NCBI GenBank assembly: GCA_002413045.1
Contig: DHWF01000036.1
Span: forward strand, 68,231 to 85,264
Direction: 5' to 3'
From: Chloroflexi bacterium UBA5189
GTDB lineage: Bacteria > Chloroflexota > Limnocylindria > Limnocylindrales > CSP1-4
Length of the DNA: 17,034 bases
The notes beneath the pieces are model-generated. The model made no database searches and was not told the DNA's origin. It saw nothing but the letters and a program-made list of their open reading frames with translations. Position 1 is the stretch's first letter; every line of letters begins with the position of its first letter. A program made the position numbers and the translations under genes. Below, in pieces: positions 7,786 to 14,382 of this stretch.

Positions 7786-8701
7786 CAGGGGTCTCCCTGG
7801 CGTCGCTCGCCCAGCGGGGTGGCGTGTGCGCGGCGAGCTCGGCCGGATAGGCGCCGGCGGGCTGGAGTTGGATGAGCGGGCGGCCCTCGAGGCGGTCGGT
7901 GACCTCGCGGAAGATCGGCGCGGCACCGGTGAAGCCGGCGAACAGGCGACCGACATCGCCCGGGGCGAGCTCGCCCATGGCCGGCCCGTCGATGAACCAG
8001 CGCGCGAGGCCATCGACGTTGGCGCCCTCGCGCGGGCCGAAGCAGCCGTAGCAGCCGCGGCCCATGCCCGGGCAGATCGCGCCGCAGCCGGTCGCGGTGA
8101 CAGGGCCGAGACACGGCTCGCCGCGGGTCACGACCACGCACTCGAGGCCGCGCCGCTTGCATTCGAGGCAGACGGCCTGGTCAGGCAGCTGCGGGCGACG
8201 GCCGGTCGTTACGGCGGTCAGCAGCTCGACGAGCTGGTGGGCGTCGATCGGGCAGCCGCGGAGCTCCGCGTCGACGTTGACGTAGCTGGCGACCGGCGAG
8301 GCGACGGCAAGCGATTCGACGAACGCCGGCGATGGGTAGACCGCGGCGCGGAAGGCTTCGTGCTCGGCGGCCGTCCGCAGGGCCTGGATGCCGCCGGCGG
8401 TCGCACACGCGCCGATCGTGACCAGCGTCCTGGTGGCCGCGCGCAACCGGGCGATCTCGACCGCCTGCTCCGGGCTGGAGATCGAGCCCTCGACGAACAG
8501 GACATCGAACGGGCCCGATGATCGGCGCGATGTCGCCTCGGCGAACTCGACGAACTCGAACCGGTCAGTCAGCGCGAGCAGCTCGTCCTCGAGATCCAGG
8601 ATCGTCAGCTGGCAGCCATCGCAGGAGGCGAACTTGACGACACCGACCCTCGGCCGGTTGACCACGGCGGCGCGGGCTGGAGCGGTGGTGGCAATCGCCA
8701 T
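7778..8701 (-). CDS. hydD: Group 3b-type NiFe hydrogenase, small (delta) subunit
   Basis: A 307-residue electron-transfer subunit. Proximal-cluster cysteines are in SCDGCQL (C27, C30), IGACATAGG (C99) and RGCP (C150). Further cysteines that fit the medial and distal clusters are C178, C181, C188, C197, C206, C210, C217 and C220, the last in GRGCYGCFGPREGANV. There is no Tat signal, so the enzyme is cytoplasmic, unlike uptake hydrogenases. The ATG at 8701 shares one base with the beta-gamma stop (TGATG); an upstream extension would lie inside the beta-gamma gene and is arginine- and proline-rich, so it is not coding. The gene order beta-gamma, delta, alpha is that of the archaeal and bacterial NADP-linked hydrogenases / sulfhydrogenases. 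Sulfur reduction is possible but not shown. Confidence 0.94.
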   Translation of the reverse strand: MAIATTAPARAAVVNRPRVGVVKFASCDGCQLTILDLEDELLALTDRFEFVEFAEATSRRSSGPFDVLFVEGSISSPEQAVEIARLRAATRTLVTIGACATAGGIQALRTAAEHEAFRAAVYPSPAFVESLAVASPVASYVNVDAELRGCPIDAHQLVELLTAVTTGRRPQLPDQAVCLECKRRGLECVVVTRGEPCLGPVTATGCGAICPGMGRGCYGCFGPREGANVDGLARWFIDGPAMGELAPGDVGRLFAGFTGAAPIFREVTDRLEGRPLIQLQPAGAYPAELAAHTPPRWASDARETPDA

Positions 8702-10758
8702 CACAGGCTTTCCTGGCGGAGGTCGGAACCGAGCTCGGCGACCGAGAAGACCGGGCCGTCGCGGCACACGAAGCGGGTCCCGAGCTGGCAGTGGCCGCAC
8801 AGCCCGACGCCGCATTCCATGCGCCGCTCGAGGGTCAGCCAGGTGTGCTCCGGGGGAACGGCGAGATCGCTCAGCAGGTCAGTGACCGCGGTCATCATCC
8901 GCTCGGGGCCGCACACGAACGCCGTCACGTTCGCGCCGGTCGGCTTCGCGCCGCGGAACAGCTCGGTGATGATCCCGACCCGGCCGAGCCACTCGGGCCC
9001 GGCCCGATCCACCGTCAGGCGGATGTCGACGCCCTGGGCGACGAGCGCATCGAGCTCTGCGACGAAGAGCCGGTCCCGGGGCGTGCGCGCGCCGATGTAG
9101 AGGCGAACCGATTCGAAACGCTCTCGCTCGGCGAGGACCTGGTCCAGCATGCCCCGGAGCGGAGCCAGCCCGATGCCGCCGGCAACGATCGCGACGTCGC
9201 GGCCATACGCATCCTCGACCGGCCACGGTCGCCCGAGCGGGCCGCGAAGCGCGAGCTTCGTCCCTGGCCGGATCCGGGCCAGGAAGCTCGTCGCGGGACC
9301 CGCGGCGCGGATCGTCAGCTCGAGGCCGTCCAGGCGGATCCTGGAGATCGAGATCGGCGGGATCGCGAAGGCGGGCATCGCGATCATGACGAACTGTCCG
9401 GGGCGCGCAGCGAGCAGCGCCGGGTCGTCCGTAGCAATCTGGAGCGTCGTGGTGTCGGCGGTCTCCGGCCGGACGGCGGCGACCGTCGTCTCGACGTAGT
9501 CAATCCGAGTTGAGCCCGGGTGCGCCGCAGGCCGGGCCATGGCGAGGATGCGCGTGCCGGGCACGAGGACGGGCGCGGCGGCCTGCGGGGCCGTCGCGGT
9601 CGAGGTGGGCGCCGGGCCTGCGATGATGGCGAGCTCCTCGCGAACGTCGATGCCGACCGGGCACCAGGCGACGCACCGGCCGCAGCCGACGCAGCCGGAC
9701 GTGCCGAACTGGTCGAACCAGGTGCCGAACTTGTGGGTCAGCCATTGGCGATACCGGTCGCGATGCTGCGGCCGGAACGAGCCGCCGACCACCTGCGCGA
9801 ACCCCGCGGTGAAGCAGCTGTCCCACGCACGCGTGGCGGTCGACGCGCGGCCGTCGAGGTCGGAGGCGACCTCGACACCGGTGCAGAAGCAGGTCGGGCA
9901 GACAAGCGTGCAGTTCGCGCAGGCAAGGCAGCGCTCCGCGATCTCCGCCCAGCGCGGGCTGTCGAGGTTGGCGAGCAGCCGATCGTGGAGGCCGTCTGCG
10001 TCTACGCCCAGCCCCATCGAGGCGCGGGTGGCCGCAACCTGCTCGGTTGCGCGGGCGATCTGTACGTCCAACGCGGGCTCGAGGGCGAGGCGGTCCAGCA
10101 GCCGGGTGCCGGCGGCCGAGTCGCCGCGCGCGGCGAATCCGCCGTCGATCTCCGAGAGCACGACGTCGGCCCCGGCGGTGACCTCCGGACCCGTGCCCAT
10201 CGAGGCGCAGAAGCAGGTCGAGGTCGCCAGTGCGCACTCCACGGCGACCACGAAGAAGTCCGCGCGTCGCGACGGGTAGTCCGGATCGATGGCCGGGCCG
10301 CCCGCGAGGACTCGGTCATGGACGGCGAGCGCAGCCAGGTCGCACGCTCGGGCACCGATCACGGCCGTGGCGGTCGCCGGCGGAGCCTCGACGCGGACGG
10401 CGAGCGAGCCGTCCGATCTGGTCTCGAGGGACAGCGCGTCCACGCGCGACGGGAATGTCCATGGCTTGATGCCGCTCCACGCCGGGCCGTTGTCGAACAC
10501 TCGATCCGCGTTTTGCGCGTCGGCCGGGCGCCGCTCCAGTCGGACCAGGCCGGGCGCCGTGCGCACCGTCCAACCGAATGGCAGCTCGGCCGCATGCTCG
10601 AACTCCGCCATCTTGAGCGCGCCGTCCTCGACGACGGGTCCAACGACGCGGCGGCCGTCCCCGCGCAGGGCCGTGACGAGATCGTCGAGCCGATCGACCG
10701 GGAGGAACCGTACGGCCGCTCCCTTGCCCGTCGCGCCCCACTGGCGCTCGCTTACCAC
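8701..10758 (-). CDS. hydBG: Hydrogenase diaphorase module: natural fusion of beta (4Fe-4S) and gamma (FAD/NAD(P)) subunits
   Basis: A 685-residue protein. Residues 1-380 match the beta subunit: IGARACDLAAL (134-144), CFCASMGTGPEV (182-193), then two [4Fe-4S] motifs, C277-x2-C280-x2-C283-x3-C287 and C356-x2-C359-x2-C362-x3-C366. Residues about 381-415 are an Ala/Pro/Thr-rich linker. Residues 416-685 match the gamma subunit: FAD-domain RPGQF (452-456), pyridine-nucleotide motif GGIGLAPLR (527-535), CGPERMM (616-622) and a [2Fe-2S] site C649-x4-C654-x2-C657-x7-C665. It moves electrons between NAD(P)H and the hydrogenase small subunit. The frame is uninterrupted across the linker, so it is a true fusion; in characterised HydBGDA enzymes these are two polypeptides. 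The GTG at 10758 is the start because the beta N-terminus begins there and it overlaps the preceding stop by 7 bases. Confidence 0.93.
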   Translation of the reverse strand: MVSERQWGATGKGAAVRFLPVDRLDDLVTALRGDGRRVVGPVVEDGALKMAEFEHAAELPFGWTVRTAPGLVRLERRPADAQNADRVFDNGPAWSGIKPWTFPSRVDALSLETRSDGSLAVRVEAPPATATAVIGARACDLAALAVHDRVLAGGPAIDPDYPSRRADFFVVAVECALATSTCFCASMGTGPEVTAGADVVLSEIDGGFAARGDSAAGTRLLDRLALEPALDVQIARATEQVAATRASMGLGVDADGLHDRLLANLDSPRWAEIAERCLACANCTLVCPTCFCTGVEVASDLDGRASTATRAWDSCFTAGFAQVVGGSFRPQHRDRYRQWLTHKFGTWFDQFGTSGCVGCGRCVAWCPVGIDVREELAIIAGPAPTSTATAPQAAAPVLVPGTRILAMARPAAHPGSTRIDYVETTVAAVRPETADTTTLQIATDDPALLAARPGQFVMIAMPAFAIPPISISRIRLDGLELTIRAAGPATSFLARIRPGTKLALRGPLGRPWPVEDAYGRDVAIVAGGIGLAPLRGMLDQVLAERERFESVRLYIGARTPRDRLFVAELDALVAQGVDIRLTVDRAGPEWLGRVGIITELFRGAKPTGANVTAFVCGPERMMTAVTDLLSDLAVPPEHTWLTLERRMECGVGLCGHCQLGTRFVCRDGPVFSVAELGSDLRQESL

Positions 10759-11219
10759 GGCTCGGGCCCCCGCGAGCCGAACATGTCGAGCATCTGCTGC
10801 CAGCTGGCAGTGAGGCGGCCAGACACGGATTCGAGGACGAGCGGCAGCAGCTCGGCTGCCAGCGCGTGGTCGTCGACGAGGCGGGCGCGCAGCGCCGTGG
10901 CGTCGAAGGCGACGATCCTGGTCGGCTCGGTCGCAACCGCATCGACGGTGGCCCTGAACGGGGCGACCACCGCGGACCAGCCGATGATCTCGCCCGGCTC
11001 ACAGGTGACGATCGTGAACCGGTCGCCCAGCTCCGGGACTCGCAACCGTAGAGCGACTCGTCCGGTCGTCACGACGCCCAGGAAATGGGTGTCGTCGCCC
11101 TCACGGATGATCGTCGCGCCGGCTGGGTAGTCGTGGTCGTGGGCGAACCGGTTGAGGCGCGAGAGCACCTCCGGCGAAAGCCGATCGAGCACGCTTTGTC
11201 CGCTTTGCGTATGGGTCAT
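10752..11219 (-). CDS. Cyclic-nucleotide-binding-domain (CRP-like) protein without DNA-binding domain
   Basis: A 155-residue protein that is a CRP-type beta-roll followed by a C-terminal helix, ending where a CRP helix-turn-helix would begin. Visible: AGATIIREGDDTHFLGVVTTGRVALRLR (34-60), the phosphate-binding-cassette region GEIIGWSAVVAPFRATVDAVA (77-96, R89 in the arginine position) and a helix at about 108-148. Full CRP/FNR regulators are about 210-230 residues, so the DNA-binding part is absent rather than cut by a frameshift: the TAA is followed at once by the overlapping hydrogenase gene. It is the first gene of the operon, with a GGAGG 11 bases before the ATG. It probably senses a ligand and acts by protein contact, perhaps on the hydrogenase. 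The ligand (cAMP or other) cannot be told from sequence alone. Confidence 0.85.
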   Translation of the reverse strand: MTHTQSGQSVLDRLSPEVLSRLNRFAHDHDYPAGATIIREGDDTHFLGVVTTGRVALRLRVPELGDRFTIVTCEPGEIIGWSAVVAPFRATVDAVATEPTRIVAFDATALRARLVDDHALAAELLPLVLESVSGRLTASWQQMLDMFGSRGPEPW

Positions 11220-11346
11220 GTGGTGCCATTCCTCCGCACTGCGACCCTACCCACGGGCAGCTCGGCAGCAGAGCGCCAACCGGCCCTATCGGGCGCCCCG
11301 GATGTCCCGGCCCGGACGTGACCCCAGGGGCAACCGGTCCGGGGAA

Positions 11347-11366
11347 TTCGGGACGTTCGGCCCTAC
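11347..11366. promoter_or_regulatory. DosR/DevR-box-like site upstream of the hydrogenase operon
   Basis: TTCGGGACGTTCGGCCCTAC agrees at 15 of 20 positions with the mycobacterial DosR consensus as I know it (TTSGGGAC, four central bases, GTCCCSAA). The left half is a perfect match and the right half keeps G-x-CCC. It ends 127 bases before the first ATG of the operon. A DevR-like regulator is encoded 3 kb away, which makes a functional site plausible; binding is inferred. Confidence 0.45.
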
Positions 11367-11400
11367 TGGTCGCGGGCGCGGCGTCCCAGCATGTTGCTGC

Positions 11401-11430
11401 GTGGGTGTCGGAGGGACGCCCGACACCCAC
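11401..11430. terminator. Terminator-type hairpin after acetyl-CoA hydrolase gene
   Basis: GTGGGTGTCGG (11401-11411) pairs perfectly with CCGACACCCAC (11420-11430): an 11-bp stem with an 8-base loop, 16 bases past the stop codon at 11447. No U-tract follows on the minus strand. GCGTCCC at 11381-11387 could instead pair with GGGACGC at 11413-11419 in the loop, so two structures compete. Confidence 0.65.
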
Positions 11431-11446
11431 CCAACCCCCGCATCGG

Positions 11447-12718
11447 TCAGGCGAGGTTCAGCCGCTGCGCTGCGCGCTCGAGGTCGCCGCGAAACGCCGG
11501 ATCGGCGATAGCGATCAGGGCTCTGACACGCTCACGAAGAGACCGACCCCACAGGTCGGCGACGCCGTACTCGGTCACGATCGTCCGCGCATGGGCTCGC
11601 GTCGTGACGACCCCGGCCCCTTCCTGGAGACTCGCCACGATGCGCGAGCGCTCACCGCCCTGGGCAGTCGCCGGGAGGGCGATGATCGCGCGGCCCTCCT
11701 CGGCAAGCGACGCGCCCCGGATGAAGTCCATCTGTCCCCCGACGCCGGAGTACATCCGATGCCCGATCGAATCGGCCACGATCTGGCCGGTCAGGTCGAC
11801 CTCGACCGCCGAGTTGATCGCGACCATCCGGCTGAACGAGCGGATGACGTGCGTGTCGTTCGTGAAGTCGACGGGGCGCATCTCGATCATCGGGTTGTCG
11901 TCGACGAAGTCGTAGGCACGCTTGGTGCCCATCAGGAAGGCCGCCACGATCTTGCCGCGATTGCGCTCCTTGCGCGATCCGTTGATCACCCCGGCCTCCA
12001 CGAGGTCCACGACGGTGTCGGTGAACATCTCCGTGTGGACACCGAGGTCGTGCTTGTCGAGGAGGAAGCTGCCGGTCGCGGCGGGGATCGCGCCGATCCC
12101 TAGCTGGAGCGTGGCGCCGTCCGGGATCAGCTCCGCGACGAAGCCCCCGATCCGTCGCTCGACGTCCCCGATCGCCGGCAGGTGCACCTCGTAGGGCGGC
12201 ACCTCGCATTCGACGGCTAGGTCGATGTCGTCGACGTGGATGAAGCTGTCGCCAAGGGTCTTGGGGACGGCACGGTTGAGCTGCACGACGACCGTCTTCG
12301 CGGCCCGGATGGCCGCATGCATCGCCTCCACGCTCGTCCCGAGCGAGCAGAACCCGTGGGCGTCAGGCGGTGTCGCGTTCACGAACACGTAGTCGAGCGG
12401 CAGGATGCCCGACTGGAACAGGCGCGGGACATCGGACAGGAACACCGGCACGAAATCGGCCCGGCCCTCGTTGACCGCGGCCCGGGCATTCGGACCGATG
12501 AACAACGCTCGGTGCCGGAAATGCGGGGCCATCTCGGGCGTCAGGTGCGGGCCCGGCCCTTCGCAGTGGAGGTGGACGACGCTGACGCCCTCGAGCTCCG
12601 GTGCCCGAGCGACCAGCGCGTCGAGCAGGACCGACGGCGTCGCCGCCGCGCACTGGAGGTACAGCTGATCGCCGGAACGAATCCCGGCTACGGCCTCAGC
12701 GGCGGTGACGATGCGCAT
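11447..12718 (-). CDS. Acetyl-CoA hydrolase / 4-hydroxybutyrate-type CoA-transferase family protein
   Basis: A 423-residue class I CoA-transferase-fold enzyme that hydrolyses acetyl-CoA or moves CoA between acetate and another acid. Signatures: LQLGIGAIPAA (205-214), VHTEMFTDTVVDL with the expected catalytic glutamate E230, KIVAAFLMGTKRAYDFVDDNP, INSAVEVDLTGQIVADSIG, YSGVGGQMDFIRGAS and TRAHARTIVTEYGVADLWG. The length agrees with the family (about 420-440). The start is the ATG at 12718, 16 bases after the preceding gene; coding continues open upstream but overlaps that gene. Its N-terminus MRIVTAAEAVAGIRSGD is typical (a signal-free start, VxSGD). Next to phosphoketolase and PFOR it could release acetate from acetyl-CoA. 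Whether it is a hydrolase or a transferase (acetate, butyrate, 4-hydroxybutyrate) cannot be settled from sequence. Confidence 0.9.
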   Translation of the reverse strand: MRIVTAAEAVAGIRSGDQLYLQCAAATPSVLLDALVARAPELEGVSVVHLHCEGPGPHLTPEMAPHFRHRALFIGPNARAAVNEGRADFVPVFLSDVPRLFQSGILPLDYVFVNATPPDAHGFCSLGTSVEAMHAAIRAAKTVVVQLNRAVPKTLGDSFIHVDDIDLAVECEVPPYEVHLPAIGDVERRIGGFVAELIPDGATLQLGIGAIPAATGSFLLDKHDLGVHTEMFTDTVVDLVEAGVINGSRKERNRGKIVAAFLMGTKRAYDFVDDNPMIEMRPVDFTNDTHVIRSFSRMVAINSAVEVDLTGQIVADSIGHRMYSGVGGQMDFIRGASLAEEGRAIIALPATAQGGERSRIVASLQEGAGVVTTRAHARTIVTEYGVADLWGRSLRERVRALIAIADPAFRGDLERAAQRLNLA

Positions 12719-12734
12719 CAGCCGAGGATAGGGA

Positions 12735-13529
12735 TCAGCTCGGGAGGTCGGCGAGGACGTCTTCCGCCGCGGCTCGCCAGGAGGCGGCCGGCCGGAGCCA
12801 GGTCCACGCCGCACGCAGCCAGCGGTCCAGGTCGGTCGGCTCGGGCACCTGTCGAGCCGCAGCATCGAGGCGCCGAACGGCATCGGCGACGAAAGCCGTG
12901 AAGACCACCTCCGGTAGCGCGGTGTCGATCCGGTGCGCGGCTCCGGACACGAAGTCGACCGGCACGATGAGCCGTCCGAAGAACGCGCCGATCGCCTCTG
13001 CGAGCCCATCGGTGCCCTGGCTGTTGCCACCCCACCGGACGATCGGGGCCGGCGAGCGGAGATGGGCGACCGTAAGCGATGCGTCGATCGCCTCGAGGCG
13101 CAGCTCACCCCCGAACGTCAGGAACCGGTTCTCGACCGGTACGCGGTCGACGACGTGCACGTGGCCCCACGAAACGGGTTGGTGATCGACCGCACCTGGT
13201 GCCAGGCGGCGAACCGTTCGAAGCTCGGCGCCCGCGTCCGTGGGGCCGTAGAACACGAGCTCCTCCGGGTCGAAGTGACGCAGGGTCGGACGATCACGGA
13301 GGGCGACCACCAGGTGGCTCCCCAGCGGGCTCGAGCCCGGGTCGCCTTGCCTGCCAGCGAAGTGGGCGCCGATCAGCTGGAAGCCAAGGTCGGCGACGAG
13401 CGCGGCGGCGGCGGGCGCCCATCCTTCGCGGTCGTCCAACTGGCGGATGGCCGCAGTCCAGGCCTGCTGAGCGAGCTGTCGCGACGGGCGCCCGTCAGCG
13501 CGGTGCGATGGCGTGCGCTCGAGCAGCAT
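12735..13529 (-). CDS. Conserved-looking protein of unknown function (264 aa)
   Basis: I do not recognise this protein. It has 264 residues, no transmembrane segment, no signal peptide, one visible stretch with alternating beta character (LVADLGFQLIGAHFAG, LGSHLVVALRD, ELVFYGPTDAGAELRTVRRL, VSWGHVHVVDRVPVENRFLTFGGELRLEAID) and helical ends, the last rich in Trp and Ala. The start at 13529 is well supported by GGAGGAGGG (13538-13546) 8 bases upstream, although it overlaps the hemerythrin gene by 35 bases in another frame. It lies between hemerythrin and the CoA-transferase with only 16 bases to the latter, so all three are probably co-transcribed. A role in the same stress or low-oxygen response is inferred from position only. 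Confidence 0.75.
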   Translation of the reverse strand: MLLERTPSHRADGRPSRQLAQQAWTAAIRQLDDREGWAPAAAALVADLGFQLIGAHFAGRQGDPGSSPLGSHLVVALRDRPTLRHFDPEELVFYGPTDAGAELRTVRRLAPGAVDHQPVSWGHVHVVDRVPVENRFLTFGGELRLEAIDASLTVAHLRSPAPIVRWGGNSQGTDGLAEAIGAFFGRLIVPVDFVSGAAHRIDTALPEVVFTAFVADAVRRLDAAARQVPEPTDLDRWLRAAWTWLRPAASWRAAAEDVLADLPS

Positions 13530-13983
13530 GTCCCGCACCCTCCTCCAGGAATGGGAGCACGAATAGCTCCTCCTGCGCGAGATGCGCCGAGATGAGCGCG
13601 TCGAGCCGCGCCATCGCGGCGACCACGCGACACACGATCTCCGCGGTCCAGTGTTCATAGGCGGCAATGGACACCGTTTCCAGTGCGGTGGCGAGCTCGC
13701 GGATCTGCTCGTGCTGGAAGCGGAGGGCGCGGGTCGTCCAGGGGGATCCCGTCGCCTCGTCGAGCTGCGCGTACATCCATGCCTCTTCCCACGCCGCGTG
13801 CGGCAGGAATTGGCGGTGTGCCCAGGCGGTCGTGCGCGCAATGCGATCTCGCAACTCGCTCTGCGAGAGGCGGGAGGCTTCCTCGATCGTGCCCTCGAGG
13901 TTGGACAGACCGAAGCGCAGCTCCTGGTGCTCGCGCTCGATGATGCGGACCTCGATGACGTCGGCGGCGGCGAGGCTGCCCAT
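13495..13983 (-). CDS. Hemerythrin-like (HHE) di-iron protein
   Basis: A 162-residue four-helix-bundle protein expected to bind O2 (or NO) at a non-haem di-iron centre. Candidate ligands in order: H19 in EREHQELR, H62-x3-E66 in LPHAAWEE, H91 in FQHEQIRE, H134-x3-E138 in SAHLAQEE. This is the full hemerythrin set. There is no membrane segment or fused domain. The ATG at 13983 has a near-perfect AAGGAGGT 4-5 bases upstream (13988-13995). It follows a 114-residue protein by 21 bases and overlaps the next gene by 35 bases. Possible jobs are oxygen buffering or delivery, or protection of the oxygen-sensitive PFOR and hydrogenase; this is inferred from the neighbours. Repair-type (RIC/YtfE) proteins share the ligands but are longer. 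Confidence 0.88.
   Translation of the reverse strand: MGSLAAADVIEVRIIEREHQELRFGLSNLEGTIEEASRLSQSELRDRIARTTAWAHRQFLPHAAWEEAWMYAQLDEATGSPWTTRALRFQHEQIRELATALETVSIAAYEHWTAEIVCRVVAAMARLDALISAHLAQEELFVLPFLEEGAGHAARAHAIAPR
13538..13546 (-). promoter_or_regulatory. Ribosome binding site inside hemerythrin gene
   Basis: On the minus strand GGAGGAGGG precedes the ATG at 13529 by 8 bases and lies within the 3' end of the hemerythrin gene. It decides the start of the 264-residue protein despite the 35-base overlap. Confidence 0.65.
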
Positions 13984-14004
13984 TTCGACCTCCTTGTGCT
14001 GTCC

Positions 14005-14349
14005 TCAGTGCAGCGTTGGCTCGAGCACCCGCAGCTGGTCGATCAGCTCGGAGCGAGCCGGCGACTGCGATGGACCCAGGTCGATCAGGCGGTCGGGCCG
14101 CCGGTAGAGCGCGACGTACTCGCGCTCGAGCGCGATCCGGGACGGATCCGTGCCCATGACGACGACGCGATCGCAGCCCTCGGCCTCGTGGAGCACGCGC
14201 AGGAGGTACTGCGTCTCGGGATCGGCGTCGCGGTCGACCTCCGTCACAACGGAGTGGCCCTCGTGGGCGCGCGCCACCAATGCATGTGTCCGGTCGAGCC
14301 AGACTACGGCGGCCTCGTGTGCCGGGTGCGCTGCCAGTCGCGTATCCAT
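14005..14349 (-). CDS. Small protein of unknown function, stress-island type
   Basis: A 114-residue soluble protein, starting MDTRLAAHPAHEAAVVWLDRTHALVARA. The pattern 'A-V-V-W-L-D-R-x-x-A' followed by a central 'LLRVLHEAEGCDRVVVMGTDPSRIALEREY' resembles small proteins often found near stress genes, with a beta-hairpin start and a VVVMG-type beta-turn-helix like eRF1/pelota domains. I offer this only as a weak likeness; no function is assigned. The ATG at 14349 has AGGAGG (14356-14361) 6 bases upstream, but that site is the 3' arm of a 9-bp hairpin. It heads a likely four-gene run with hemerythrin, the 264-residue protein and the CoA-transferase. The upstream 121-base gap carries a direct repeat and two hairpins, so it may have its own promoter. 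Confidence 0.75.
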   Translation of the reverse strand: MDTRLAAHPAHEAAVVWLDRTHALVARAHEGHSVVTEVDRDADPETQYLLRVLHEAEGCDRVVVMGTDPSRIALEREYVALYRRPDRLIDLGPSQSPARSELIDQLRVLEPTLH

Positions 14350-14354
14350 CTGTC

Positions 14355-14377
14355 GCCTCCTACTCTCGGTAGGAGGC
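14355..14377 (-). promoter_or_regulatory. Hairpin that sequesters the Shine-Dalgarno of the 114-aa gene
   Basis: On the minus-strand transcript GCCTCCTAC (14377-14369) pairs perfectly with GTAGGAGGC (14363-14355) over 9 bp with a 5-base loop CGAGA. The 3' arm contains the AGGAGG ribosome binding site; the start codon follows 5 bases after the stem. In the folded state the ribosome binding site is fully paired, which suggests translational control; as DNA it is also a palindrome that a protein could bind. Confidence 0.6.
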
Positions 14378-14382
14378 TAGTC

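Larger units (their letters stand above)
11220..11446 (-). promoter_or_regulatory. Leader and promoter region of the hydrogenase-PFOR operon
   Basis: 227 bases without a gene, between the acetyl-CoA hydrolase stop and the first operon gene. It must carry the promoter of the eight-gene operon. It contains the DosR-box-like 20-mer (11347-11366) and the long hairpin (11401-11430). GGAGG (11231-11235) serves the first ATG. I could not pick convincing -35/-10 hexamers in this GC-rich stretch. Confidence 0.6.

Noticed and set aside
6274..8521. Long plus-strand frames opposite the hydrogenase subunits
   Set aside because: Same reason: NiFe and Fe-S cysteine motifs are on the minus strand, and the plus frames show no family features.
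9520..11130. 536-codon plus-strand frame opposite the beta-gamma fusion and CRP-like gene
   Set aside because: Low-complexity arginine-rich antisense product, no ribosome binding site, and both minus-strand genes are convincing.
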